19,548 nucleotides of DNA from Candidatus Caenarcanum sp. (lineage in GTDB: Bacteria > Cyanobacteriota > Vampirovibrionia > Gastranaerophilales > UBA9971). Made by a program: the position numbers and the translations under genes. The first letter of the stretch is position 1. Each line of letters starts with the position of its first letter. Under the pieces are notes generated by a model, which had not been told where the DNA came from, made no database searches, and saw only the letters and a list, made by a program, of their open reading frames with translations. The DNA lies in NCBI GenBank assembly GCA_020720345.1, contig DYOT01000009.1, positions 1 to 19,548 on the forward strand. Reading direction: 5' to 3'. This document shows, piece by piece, positions 6,699 to 14,660 of this stretch.

Positions 6699-8336
6699 AT
6701 GTTAAAAGAAACAACAATTACTGAATACCTTATTCACAGTCTTAAAAAGGTAGGAATTGAGCATGTGTTTGGAATCCCTGGCGATTATGTCGTAAAGTTT
6801 TTCAGTATGCTTGAGAATAGCGAAATAAAAACAGTAGGAACTTGTTCAGAGCAAGGTGCGGCTTTTGCTGCGGATGCTTATTCTCGTGTAAATGGCATCG
6901 GCGCTTTATGTGTAACTTATTGTGTTGGAGGACTCAACACAATAAATGCTGTTGCCGGAGCTTATGCGGAGAAAGCCCCTTTGATTGTAATAAGCGGGGC
7001 TCCCGGCGTCTGTGAAAGAGATGGTGATTATTTGCTCCATCATTCAATAAGAGATTTAAATTCCCAGCTTAATATTTTTAAGGAAGTTACAATTGCTCAG
7101 TGTGTTCTGGACGATCCTCAAAATGCGCCTTATGAAATAGATAGAGTAATTGATGCGTGCCTTAAGCATAAAAGACCTGTTTATATAGAATTTCCGAGGG
7201 ATATGGTCGATGCAAAGTGCCCTGTTCCTCTTCAGAAAAACAAAACAATCTGTAAGAAAAACAATAATGATATTTTAAATGAAGCGCTTAAAGAAGCTGT
7301 GGAAATGATAAAAGCTGCCAAAAAACCGATTATTATGGGAGGCGTTGAAATAAGAAGATATAAACTTGAGAATGAGTTTATCAATCTTCTGGAGTGCACA
7401 GGTTATCCCTATGTAACAACCGTTTTGGGTAAATCTATAATTGATGAATCCCATCCGCAGTTTTTAGGTGTTTATATGGGTAAGGTTGGTGATCCTCAAA
7501 TTTGTAATTATATTGAGGAAAGCGATTGTACATTAATGCTTGGATCTTTAATGACTGATACAAATATGGGAACTGCACAGCTTGATATTTCCAAAACAAT
7601 TTATGCCACAGCTGACCAATTCTGTATTAAGCACCATTATTTTAAAGATATAGACCTTAAGGACTTTATTGTAAGGCTGGCAGAGGAACTGAAATCAGAA
7701 CAAAAAGAAGTTTTATTTAAATCAGAAATAAAAACCAAGGCAGACTTTGTTGTACAGCCTGAAAATCCTATTAAGGTAACAAGATTTTTTGAAAGGCTAA
7801 ATGGTTTTATTCCTGAAGATAATTTTGTTATTTGCGATGTCGGTGATAGTTTGTTTGGATCATTGGCTTTGAAAATTCCAAAAAATTCAGCATATTTAGG
7901 TCCTGCCTATTATACGTCTATGGGGTATGCAATTCCTGCAACCCTGGGCGTTCTTATAAAAAAACCTGAGTTGAGACCTATCGTCATTGTAGGAGACGGT
8001 GCTTTTCAAATGACCGGGCATGAACTTTCTTGCTTTGCGTTTTATGATTTAAAACCCATAGTTTTCGTGCTTAATAACAACGGTTATACGACTCAGAGAT
8101 ATCTTAAAGACGGAAAATATAATGATATAAACAATTGGAATTATCATTTATTTCCGGAAATAGTTGGGAACGGACTGGGGCTTGAGGTGAGAACAGAAGA
8201 AGAACTTGAAGAAGCTTTTGTAAAAGCTCAAAATAATACGAAAAGCTTTACCATAATTAATGTACATCTTGATAAATATGATAAATCCGAGACCCTCAGT
8301 AGGCTTACAAGTATATTTGGGAAAAAAGTAATATAA
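6699..8336 (+). CDS. ThDP-dependent 2-oxoacid decarboxylase (pyruvate/indolepyruvate decarboxylase family) with a Glu-to-Gln active-site change
   Basis: Family members remove CO2 from 2-oxoacids (pyruvate, indolepyruvate, phenylpyruvate or branched-chain) to give aldehydes, using thiamine diphosphate and Mg2+. The 545-residue length is normal. Seen: 'FGIPGDY' with D29, E51 in 'TCSEQGAAFAAD' (activates the thiazolium ring), the paired H114-H115 in 'LLHHSIRD', and the ThDP/Mg motif GDG (432-434) through NNNG (459-462). These residues distinguish decarboxylases from acetolactate synthase. The position usually filled by catalytic Glu in 'GYTxE' is Gln466 (GYTTQR; codon CAG at 8094). The substrate is not predictable. 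A strong ribosome site GGGGGA (6690-6695) precedes the ATG. It is monocistronic and divergent from slipin. Confidence 0.88.
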   Translation: MLKETTITEYLIHSLKKVGIEHVFGIPGDYVVKFFSMLENSEIKTVGTCSEQGAAFAADAYSRVNGIGALCVTYCVGGLNTINAVAGAYAEKAPLIVISGAPGVCERDGDYLLHHSIRDLNSQLNIFKEVTIAQCVLDDPQNAPYEIDRVIDACLKHKRPVYIEFPRDMVDAKCPVPLQKNKTICKKNNNDILNEALKEAVEMIKAAKKPIIMGGVEIRRYKLENEFINLLECTGYPYVTTVLGKSIIDESHPQFLGVYMGKVGDPQICNYIEESDCTLMLGSLMTDTNMGTAQLDISKTIYATADQFCIKHHYFKDIDLKDFIVRLAEELKSEQKEVLFKSEIKTKADFVVQPENPIKVTRFFERLNGFIPEDNFVICDVGDSLFGSLALKIPKNSAYLGPAYYTSMGYAIPATLGVLIKKPELRPIVIVGDGAFQMTGHELSCFAFYDLKPIVFVLNNNGYTTQRYLKDGKYNDINNWNYHLFPEIVGNGLGLEVRTEEELEEAFVKAQNNTKSFTIINVHLDKYDKSETLSRLTSIFGKKVI

Positions 8337-8366
8337 AGTTTATTATTTCAAGATTAATAATGTTTC

Positions 8367-8395
8367 TTAATATTCACAATTTATGTTAATATAAT
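8367..8395 (+). promoter_or_regulatory. Probable promoter of the diguanylate cyclase-CheW operon
   Basis: TTAATA (8367-8372), 17 bases, then a perfect TATAAT (8390-8395). Transcription would begin about 30 bases before the ATG at 8433. No Shine-Dalgarno sequence is visible before that ATG. Confidence 0.45.
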
Positions 8396-8432
8396 TGTAT
8401 TAGTGAGAGATTATAATTTTAAATAAATATAT

Positions 8433-9899
8433 ATGAAGAAAATTTTACTTATAGAAGATAGCCCTCTTCAATTAAAAAGCTTTCAATTAACTTTGTCAAA
8501 ACTTGGTCATGAAGTTTTGACAGCAGCAAGTGCAGAGGATGGGATAGATCTTGCTTATCAGACATTTCCTGACTTGATAATTTCAGATATTGTTATGCCG
8601 GAAATCAATGGTTATCAGCTTTGCAGACTTTTGAAAAATGATGATTTGTTGAAAAAAATTCCATTAATTTTACTTACACGGCTTAATGAAAAACTGGATT
8701 CTTTTTGGGGGCTGAAAGCAGGTGCAGACAGCTATATTGTAAAAAGCGATAATACAGATGAATTGCTTAATCAGGTAAATATTCTCCTGCAAAAAGCCGC
8801 ATCAATTTCTGATGAAGAAAGAATAAGGCTAATTAAAGAAAAAAGGCTTGAAAATAAAAGTATACAAGCAAGGATAGTTGAACTTCTTGATCAATCGCTT
8901 ATTGAATCTACGATTATTAATGAATTTAGAAATTTATCCGAGTTTATTTATGCAACTAAAATACTTTCAAAGGAAGTTTTTTCCTTGATTTTTTCATTAA
9001 TTGATTTTAACGTGGCAGTCCTTTTCTTTAACGAAAGAGATGATAAGAAAAAGAGAACGCTTAATTTCAGTATTCAGGACGTTGCTCTTGACGATAAAAT
9101 GCTTACAGAAATTAAACGGGATTTTTTATTAAAAGCGTTTGGAGAGCATCATTGTCATGAAGAAGCCTCATATGATTGTGAAGTTGTTGAGGCAAGCAGA
9201 GAAAAAAAGGAATTAGTAGAAGATTTAAACACTTTTAAGTCCAGAATAATTATTCCTATAAATTATGCGAATAAAACTATAGGCGGTATAGCTTTTTATC
9301 ACAAAAAAAGTTCGAGATTCGAGCCTTCAAGAGTTATGGATATTATACTTCAGGAATTAAGAGTACTCATGAGAACAAAATGGCTCTATGCTGAAACAAA
9401 ATATCTTGCTATAACTGATGGATTAACAGGACTTTACAACAGAAGGTACTTCCAGCAAACACTTGATAGGGAATTTTCACGAAGCAAAAGATATAAATCC
9501 CCTCTAAGCATTGCACTTTTTGATATTGATCATTTTAAGACAATTAATGATACTTATGGTCATCAAGTCGGGGACAAAGTTATTGCTGAAATTGCAAAAA
9601 TTATAAGAAGTTCACTTAGAAAGACCGATTATATTGCAAGATACGGCGGAGAAGAAATAGTACTTATACTTACCGAGACAAAAGCTGAAAATACATTAAT
9701 ACCGATAGAAAGAATAAGAACTAAAATTCAAAATAATGAATTTACTTATGGGGATCGTTCAATTAAAGTAACTATAAGCTGCGGGCTTGCTGAAATTGGA
9801 TCCGATGTAAACAGTCATGAAGATTTGATTTTAAGAGCGGACAAAGCGCTTTATGAATCAAAAAGAAATGGCAGAAACCAAACCAGCATTTACAAATAA
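8433..9899 (+). CDS. Response regulator with C-terminal GGDEF diguanylate cyclase
   Basis: Residues 1-120 form a receiver domain: acidic pair E8-D9, phospho-acceptor D52 in 'ISDIVMP', T82 and K104 are all present. Residues about 165-315 form a weakly conserved mixed alpha/beta region that could be GAF-like ('SRIIIPINYANKTIGGIAFY'). Residues 325-488 are a GGDEF domain: 'DGLTGLYNRRYF', 'FDIDHFKTINDTYGH' for metal and GTP binding, and active-site GGEE at 405-408. An inhibitory site RxxD (R396-D399) lies exactly five residues upstream. It should make cyclic di-GMP from two GTP when phosphorylated by an unlinked histidine kinase, with product feedback. A CheW-like gene follows after 24 bases, suggesting input or output via a chemosensory array. 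Confidence 0.92.
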   Translation: MKKILLIEDSPLQLKSFQLTLSKLGHEVLTAASAEDGIDLAYQTFPDLIISDIVMPEINGYQLCRLLKNDDLLKKIPLILLTRLNEKLDSFWGLKAGADSYIVKSDNTDELLNQVNILLQKAASISDEERIRLIKEKRLENKSIQARIVELLDQSLIESTIINEFRNLSEFIYATKILSKEVFSLIFSLIDFNVAVLFFNERDDKKKRTLNFSIQDVALDDKMLTEIKRDFLLKAFGEHHCHEEASYDCEVVEASREKKELVEDLNTFKSRIIIPINYANKTIGGIAFYHKKSSRFEPSRVMDIILQELRVLMRTKWLYAETKYLAITDGLTGLYNRRYFQQTLDREFSRSKRYKSPLSIALFDIDHFKTINDTYGHQVGDKVIAEIAKIIRSSLRKTDYIARYGGEEIVLILTETKAENTLIPIERIRTKIQNNEFTYGDRSIKVTISCGLAEIGSDVNSHEDLILRADKALYESKRNGRNQTSIYK

Positions 9900-9923
9900 T
9901 AATTTAAGGCAAGTAAATTTTCT

Positions 9924-10991
9924 ATGGAACAAAATTTTCTTACATTAAGTGATTTTTCACCAAACAAAACTGCTGAATTATATATTAATTTCAGTCTTTC
10001 GGGCAAAAATTATGCAATTCCGGCAGAAAAAATAATTGAAATAGTTCAATTACCGGCGCTGACAACACTGGAAAAAGTTCCTGAATACATAGTCGGGCTT
10101 TTAAATCTTAGGGGAAATATTATTAGTGTAATAGACCTTTCAATTATTCTCGGTCTTCCTCGAAAAAAATATTCCACAGATCAACAAATATTAATCGTTG
10201 ATATTGAGGATAAAAAAACAGGAATAATTGTGGATTCAGTTGAAGACGTAATTTCTTTTGAAAAGAAATTTCTTGAACCTTTGCCATACACTTCAAAAGA
10301 AAATTTGGTAATCGGCATTTATAAAAGTGAAAGCTGCATGATAGCTTTTCTTGATCTTTCAAAAGTAACTCAACATATTAAATCTTTTGAAATTAATGAA
10401 GATGAACTATTGGAACAAAATGGCTCTGTTTTTGATATAACAGGTTTATTCCCTGTTGATGAAATATCACAGGAAAAATTTATAAAAAGGGCTGTGGCTC
10501 TTCAAAAAGAACTTAGAGATTCTACAGATAAATTAAATTATAGGGAAGATTATTTTATTTCATTTTGCTTAAATGAAGAAATTTATTGTATAAATCTTAA
10601 ATATGTAAAGGAAATAACAAAATTAAAACTGGTTAGCCTTACTAAAGTACCATGTGTACCGGATTTTATAGCCGGAATTATAAATCTGCGTGGAGATTTT
10701 ATAACTATAGTGGATATCAGGAAATTTTTAAATATACCTATGACGGCTACGAGCGACAAAACAAAGATTATTGTTATAAAAACAGAAAATATTCAGATTG
10801 GAATTCTTGTTGATGAGGTTTTTGGAATTGAAAAAATACCCCAGCAGGATCTTAATCATATTATTCAAAGCAAGTATGAAAAAAATAAATTTACGTCTGC
10901 TGAAATTATGTTTAATAACAAAATTATGTGTGTATTTGATATGAAAAAATTTCTTGAAGATGAAAGATTATTCATTGAAGAAGCTGTTTAG
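9924..10991 (+). CDS. Protein with two tandem CheW-like domains
   Basis: CheW domains link chemoreceptors to the CheA kinase. This 355-residue protein has two: about residues 17-150 and 208-348. Each has the signature N-L-R-G (61-64 and 254-257) followed by a hydrophobic strand and 'D-L/I', and each has a preceding 'AIPAEKIIEIVQ' or 'CINLKYVKEITK' segment. They are joined by a charged helical linker (about 170-206, 'KFIKRAVALQKELRDSTDK'). Single CheW proteins are about 150-170 residues, so this is a double-headed adaptor; CheV-like architecture is excluded because no receiver domain is present. It is probably cotranscribed with the diguanylate cyclase. The ribosome site is poor (AAGG 15 bases away), so coupling to upstream translation is likely. 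The stop codon overlaps that of the convergent HNH gene. Confidence 0.9.
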   Translation: MEQNFLTLSDFSPNKTAELYINFSLSGKNYAIPAEKIIEIVQLPALTTLEKVPEYIVGLLNLRGNIISVIDLSIILGLPRKKYSTDQQILIVDIEDKKTGIIVDSVEDVISFEKKFLEPLPYTSKENLVIGIYKSESCMIAFLDLSKVTQHIKSFEINEDELLEQNGSVFDITGLFPVDEISQEKFIKRAVALQKELRDSTDKLNYREDYFISFCLNEEIYCINLKYVKEITKLKLVSLTKVPCVPDFIAGIINLRGDFITIVDIRKFLNIPMTATSDKTKIIVIKTENIQIGILVDEVFGIEKIPQQDLNHIIQSKYEKNKFTSAEIMFNNKIMCVFDMKKFLEDERLFIEEAV

Positions 10992-12511
10992 ACGTTTGAG
11001 TTTTTATTAGCTGTAAAGGCAAGATATCCAAGCTGTTTATTTAGTGTCCTTTTTATTCTTCTAACCCATTCGTATCCATTTACGCCGACTTCAGGAAGGT
11101 CTACTTTTTCATATTCAGCCAAAGCTTCCTTGCTTTTTTCCAAGCATTCAGGGTGTTTTTCATACCATTCTGACAGAGGCATTGAATTTCTTGCTCCATT
11201 AATTTTTGACTCCGCCAATGTCCAATTTCCGATTACATTAATATGCCGCAATCCGTAATTAGTGGCATCAGTTTTTGCTGATTTTGGAAGAAGATGTTCT
11301 ATTGTTGGTTTAAGATCTTTGCCAAATTTTTTCCCAGTATAAATACATGGCAAACTCATTTTTACTGCAATTGTTCTTAGAGCCTGCATTCTTTGATTAG
11401 TATATTTTCCAATCCCAAAAGAAATACTTTCATCTTGTTTTTCTTTGTTTCCTGTAAACGCTACATATCCAAGTTCATTGTTCAGCAGTTTTTTAACTCC
11501 CCCCGCCCATCTTTTTCCGTTAAATTTAGGAGTTTGTATTTTCTCATATTCTGCCAGCGCAGCCCTGCTTTTTTCAAGATATTCAGGATGCTGTTCATAC
11601 CATATATTTAAAGGGATTGAACTTCTTGTACTATTTACTTGTGCTCCCGCAGGGACAATATTTTCAGGGGCATTAATACGTTCAAGCTTGCCGGCTTTTC
11701 TTGCTTTATTTTTCTTTGATCTCGGAATTAAATGTTCTACGGTTGCTTTATGATTTGGATTAAATCTTTCTCCCGTATAAAAACAGGGTAATCCCATCTC
11801 TAAAGCAATCTGTCTAAGTTTATCAAAACTTAGAATTATATATTTAGTTTTTGGTCGGTGGTTTTTCGCGAAAGAAATGTTGTCTTCGGTTTGAACTTTA
11901 TTTCCTGTAAATGCCATATAGCCAAGCTCAGCGTTTAGTACTTTTTTAATACCTCTAACCCATTTTTTGCCCCTTATTGGAGGAGAACCGTCAAATAATG
12001 CCCCTTCCGGTGTATTTATTTTTTGATATTGTTTAAGAGCTTTTCTGCCATTTTCCAGAAATTCAGGATTTTCTCTATAGAATCGTTTAAGAGATTTTTT
12101 ATTTCTTTGTCCATTTATTTCACTGCCTACCAGCACCAGATTTTTTAGAGAATTTACATCTTTTACATTTTTTAAGCGTGCTGTTGCTTTCTCTGAAAAT
12201 GGGATTATATGCTCGATTGTCGGTAGATAATCGAGTTTCAGCTCAAACATACCTGGCTTGTTAAACCGTTCTCCTGTATAAAAGCATGGCAGTCCAAGTT
12301 TTAGAGCAATTTGTTTTAAAGCAGACATTAAGTTATTTTGATCTGAGGTGTAAGCATGATTACGCAACCTTTTCTTTCCAAAAGCAATAGTATCTGCAAT
12401 TGGTTTTTCAGACTGAAAATGCAACTTCTGACCTTTTGCAGGGGCATCAGGATTATTTTTAACAGTCAAATTTCCAAAGAAAACGTTATTGAGTCCAACA
12501 AAACCACTCAT
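10988..12511 (-). CDS. Protein with three tandem HNH-like nuclease modules and N-terminal 'FG' signature
   Basis: A 507-residue protein built of three related modules: residues about 61-204, 228-356 and 374-504. Each starts 'LPC[FI]YTG[EK][RK]F', then '[IV]EH[IL][IL]P' (E-H at 100-101, 259-260, 405-406), and 32-33 residues later an N-x-x-R (N133/R136, N293/R296, N438/R441). Each then has 'WYE.HPE.LE' and 'LGY.AFTGNK'. The C-x-Y-T-G ... E-H-x-x-P ... N order is that of HNH nucleases, including the HNH part of Cas9-like proteins, with H, N and N/R catalytic positions kept in all three. The zinc cysteines of many HNH proteins are reduced to one. Each module is preceded by an I-x-F-[GA] peptide (42-45, 212-215, 363-366). 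DNA cleavage is inferred; target and partner are unknown. No methylase or immunity gene is adjacent. The start is ATG 12511 with GGGAAAG upstream. Confidence 0.75.
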   Translation of the reverse strand: MSGFVGLNNVFFGNLTVKNNPDAPAKGQKLHFQSEKPIADTIAFGKKRLRNHAYTSDQNNLMSALKQIALKLGLPCFYTGERFNKPGMFELKLDYLPTIEHIIPFSEKATARLKNVKDVNSLKNLVLVGSEINGQRNKKSLKRFYRENPEFLENGRKALKQYQKINTPEGALFDGSPPIRGKKWVRGIKKVLNAELGYMAFTGNKVQTEDNISFAKNHRPKTKYIILSFDKLRQIALEMGLPCFYTGERFNPNHKATVEHLIPRSKKNKARKAGKLERINAPENIVPAGAQVNSTRSSIPLNIWYEQHPEYLEKSRAALAEYEKIQTPKFNGKRWAGGVKKLLNNELGYVAFTGNKEKQDESISFGIGKYTNQRMQALRTIAVKMSLPCIYTGKKFGKDLKPTIEHLLPKSAKTDATNYGLRHINVIGNWTLAESKINGARNSMPLSEWYEKHPECLEKSKEALAEYEKVDLPEVGVNGYEWVRRIKRTLNKQLGYLAFTANKNSNV

Positions 12512-12556
12512 AGTAGCATCTTTCCCAGTAATAAAAAACGTGATTATCTAGAGCCT

Positions 12557-12562
12557 ATTATA
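12557..12562 (-). promoter_or_regulatory. Possible -10 box for the triple-HNH gene
   Basis: Perfect TATAAT on the minus strand about 46 bases before the ATG; a matching -35 box is not convincing. Confidence 0.3.
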
Positions 12563-12579
12563 TTATTATTAAATGAAAA

Positions 12580-12665
12580 AAGTGTTAGTAATTTGTTAAA
12601 TATAAAGAATTTGTTTAATATTCTTTACATTCTTAAGTTATTGATTCAAATTATGTATAACACTT
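12580..12665. repeat. Short inverted repeats bounding an AT-rich intergenic block
   Basis: AAGTGTTA (12580-12587) and TAACACTT (12658-12665) are perfect inverted repeats of 8 bases about 70 bases apart; partial similarity (AATTTG) continues inward. Between them AAGAAT and ATTCTT can pair around a 9-base loop. It could be a relic of a small element or chance in very AT-rich DNA. No gene is seen in this gap (12512-12671). Confidence 0.3.
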
Positions 12666-12671
12666 GAGTAG

Positions 12672-13319
12672 TTATTTAAAAACCTGATTACAATAGTTAA
12701 TTATGGGACAAATATGGCATAAAGGTGTGATTGGCTTGCAAGTTGCCTTGCCATGAAGTACCAAAATCTGATTCCATGTGCGCCAGTGTTTTTTCGGAAG
12801 TATTTTTATTAATTTGAATTCTGTTTCTTCCGGTGTTTTTGTAAAAACAAGCCCGAGCCTGTTTGAAATTCTGTGAACATGGGTATCTACCGCTATGGCG
12901 GGTTGTTGAAACCCTACTGAAATTACAATATTTGCCGTTTTTCTTCCTACCCCTTTGAAAGCCAGAAGTTCTTCCATTGTTGAAGGAATTTCACTTTTGT
13001 ATTTTTCTATAAGAATTTTTGAAATATTAAGTATATTTTCTGCCTTGGTTTTGTAATAATTTATGCTTTTTATTATTTCGCAAAGCTCCTCATAAGATAA
13101 TTTGACCATTTCATAAGGATTATCAGCTTTTTCAAAAAGTTTTTCAGCCACCGGGAAAGTTATTTCGTCTCTTGTTCTAAGGCTTAAAAGGCATGAGACA
13201 AGGGCTTTGTAGGGATTTCCAGTATAATTATCTTCCATTACATGGACAGGATAATAATTTGAAAGGAGATTAACTATTTTTTCTGTATTGACTATTTTGT
13301 TCATTTTTATTTCATTCAT
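12672..13319 (-). CDS. nth: Endonuclease III (DNA glycosylase/AP lyase)
   Basis: Base-excision repair enzyme that removes oxidised pyrimidines and nicks abasic sites. The 215-residue protein has the helix-hairpin-helix 'LLAFKGVGRKTANIV' with catalytic K127, catalytic D145 in 'AVDTHVHR', and the C-terminal [4Fe-4S] ligands C194-x6-C201-x2-C204-x5-C210. 'SLRTRDE' (46-52) replaces the 'SAQTTD' of the E. coli enzyme, as in several distant bacterial and archaeal forms. The first ATG (13319) overlaps the end of nadD by 8 bases, which implies translational coupling; a second ATG at codon 6 (13304) is an alternative start, and neither has a strong ribosome site. Operon nadD-nth. Confidence 0.94.
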   Translation of the reverse strand: MNEIKMNKIVNTEKIVNLLSNYYPVHVMEDNYTGNPYKALVSCLLSLRTRDEITFPVAEKLFEKADNPYEMVKLSYEELCEIIKSINYYKTKAENILNISKILIEKYKSEIPSTMEELLAFKGVGRKTANIVISVGFQQPAIAVDTHVHRISNRLGLVFTKTPEETEFKLIKILPKKHWRTWNQILVLHGKATCKPITPLCHICPIINYCNQVFK

Positions 13320-13905
13320 AAAGTCCGTTTTCTTTTATATATTTTTCTACAACCTCTGGCACAAGGTATTTTATTGACTTCCCGGCTTTAATTCTTTCCC
13401 TCACACAGGAAGAAGATATGCTGATTTCAGGGGCTTCAATAAATTGGTAGCTGAAGTTATTTAAATTTATATTAGCAATAATTTCCTGTATTGTTTTGTT
13501 TTCCGGTCTTGAAATAACTATAAACTTAATTAATTTAGCCAGTTCATCCGGTTTATACCATGTTTCTATTTCGCTAAGAGCGTCTGCTCCGATAATAAAA
13601 TTTATTTTGTCTTTTAAATCAGGATTTTGTCTGTATAATTCACAAATTGTATTATATGTATAAGAAATTCCCCCAAGTTTAATTTCAATGTCTGAAATTT
13701 CAAAAAAAGGGTTATTTTGAACAGCTAATTTGACCATATTATAACGATGTTCGACATCCACAACGTCATTGTTTTTATGGGGAGGCATAAATGACGGAAC
13801 AAATAAAATTTTATCAGTCTTTAATTCTTCCCGTATAAATTCAGCTATGATTAAGTGAGCTGTATGTATCGGATTAAAAGTCCCTGCAAAAACTGTTAAA
13901 TTCAA
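13312..13905 (-). CDS. nadD: Nicotinate-nucleotide adenylyltransferase NadD
   Basis: Converts nicotinate mononucleotide and ATP into deamido-NAD in NAD synthesis. The 197-residue protein has the nucleotidyltransferase motif 'GTFNPIHTAHL' (8-18; G-x-F-x-P-x-H-x-x-H), 'VPSFMPPHK' (36-44), 'FIIGADAL' (103-110), and the second ATP motif 'ISSSCVRERI' (163-172). The start codon is TTG at 13905; no in-frame ATG or GTG lies just upstream and AAAGAG sits about 9 bases before, so this start is preferred. nth overlaps its 3' end. A divergent gene begins 130 bases away. Confidence 0.93.
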   Translation of the reverse strand: MNLTVFAGTFNPIHTAHLIIAEFIREELKTDKILFVPSFMPPHKNNDVVDVEHRYNMVKLAVQNNPFFEISDIEIKLGGISYTYNTICELYRQNPDLKDKINFIIGADALSEIETWYKPDELAKLIKFIVISRPENKTIQEIIANINLNNFSYQFIEAPEISISSSCVRERIKAGKSIKYLVPEVVEKYIKENGLYE

Positions 13906-13999
13906 ATTTATAAACTCTTTTTTTTACTGTCCCTTATTATATACAAAAAAAATTAAAACTTTCTCAAATTAAAAATTATTAAATTATCAGGATATGTTT

Positions 14000-14005
14000 T
14001 ATAAT
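14000..14005 (+). promoter_or_regulatory. Possible -10 box for the cysteine-cluster gene pair
   Basis: Perfect TATAAT 29 bases before the ATG at 14035; the region 17 bases upstream (TATTAA) is a weak -35. The gap 13906-14034 otherwise shows only AT-rich sequence. Confidence 0.35.
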
Positions 14006-14034
14006 AAAAACGGAAGTATTTATAGGAATAGCAC

Positions 14035-14637
14035 ATGAGTTTTGATTATGAAAGTGAAATAGACGAGTTTAAGAAAGAACTGGATGAGTTTCCTCAATAC
14101 CTGTGCAGGATGTGCGGAAGATGCTGTAAATCTATTGCCACTGCCGATACGCATGAAGAACTGGAAAGACTTGCAGAGATGGGAAATAAAGAAGCAAAAG
14201 TCTTTACTGAAATTTTTAAGCGTTTTTCTTCAATTGAAGAAGCAAGAAAAGTTGTCCCTGAGCAGGTTGATCAGATTATTGAAGAATTAAAACTTAAAGA
14301 AGGTTTTGATATTAATAATTTATCTTTTTATTACTGTCCTCATATCACTGAAGATAATTTATGTTCTATGCATAATAACAGACCCACCGTATGCAGCAGA
14401 GCCCCGCATCATGGCTGGTCATGTATGCCTCCGGGGTGTGGATTTGAAGGGTGGCAGTTTGAATTAAGAGAAAAATATAAAAAACTGACACGTAAATTAA
14501 AAGAGCATTTAGTTGCTGTTGAGGCAATTTCGCCGGACGGAAAAGTCCCCGGTAAAGAAATGACGGTTGAAGAATTAAGACAAATCATCGAAAATAAAAT
14601 TAAGCCGTGGAGTAAATACGGGTCAATGTTCTGGTAG
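14035..14637 (+). CDS. YkgJ-type cysteine cluster protein (metal-binding), copy 1
   Basis: A 200-residue protein with the N-terminal cluster C-x2-C-x2-C-C (C24, C27, C30, C31; 'CRMCGRCC') and a distal set C101, C110, C120, C130 and C135 ending in 'PPGCGFEGW'. This pattern defines the YkgJ/CxxCxxCC family, thought to bind zinc or an iron-sulfur cluster; its reaction is unknown. The segment between the clusters is helical and charged. Ribosome site AGGAAT lies 7 bases before the ATG. A shorter homologue follows after 23 bases, so this is a tandem duplication in one transcript. No catalytic function can be assigned. Confidence 0.82.
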   Translation: MSFDYESEIDEFKKELDEFPQYLCRMCGRCCKSIATADTHEELERLAEMGNKEAKVFTEIFKRFSSIEEARKVVPEQVDQIIEELKLKEGFDINNLSFYYCPHITEDNLCSMHNNRPTVCSRAPHHGWSCMPPGCGFEGWQFELREKYKKLTRKLKEHLVAVEAISPDGKVPGKEMTVEELRQIIENKIKPWSKYGSMFW

Positions 14638-14660
14638 GCAGTAAATTAACAGGATAAATT

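Noticed and set aside
11393..11753. Plus-strand open frames opposite the triple HNH gene
   Set aside because: They overlap each other and the second HNH module; hydrophobic composition is that of an antisense shadow.
12356..12667. Plus-strand frame spanning the HNH 5' end and the intergenic gap
   Set aside because: Most of it is antisense to the HNH start; the rest is AT-rich with no ribosome site or motif.
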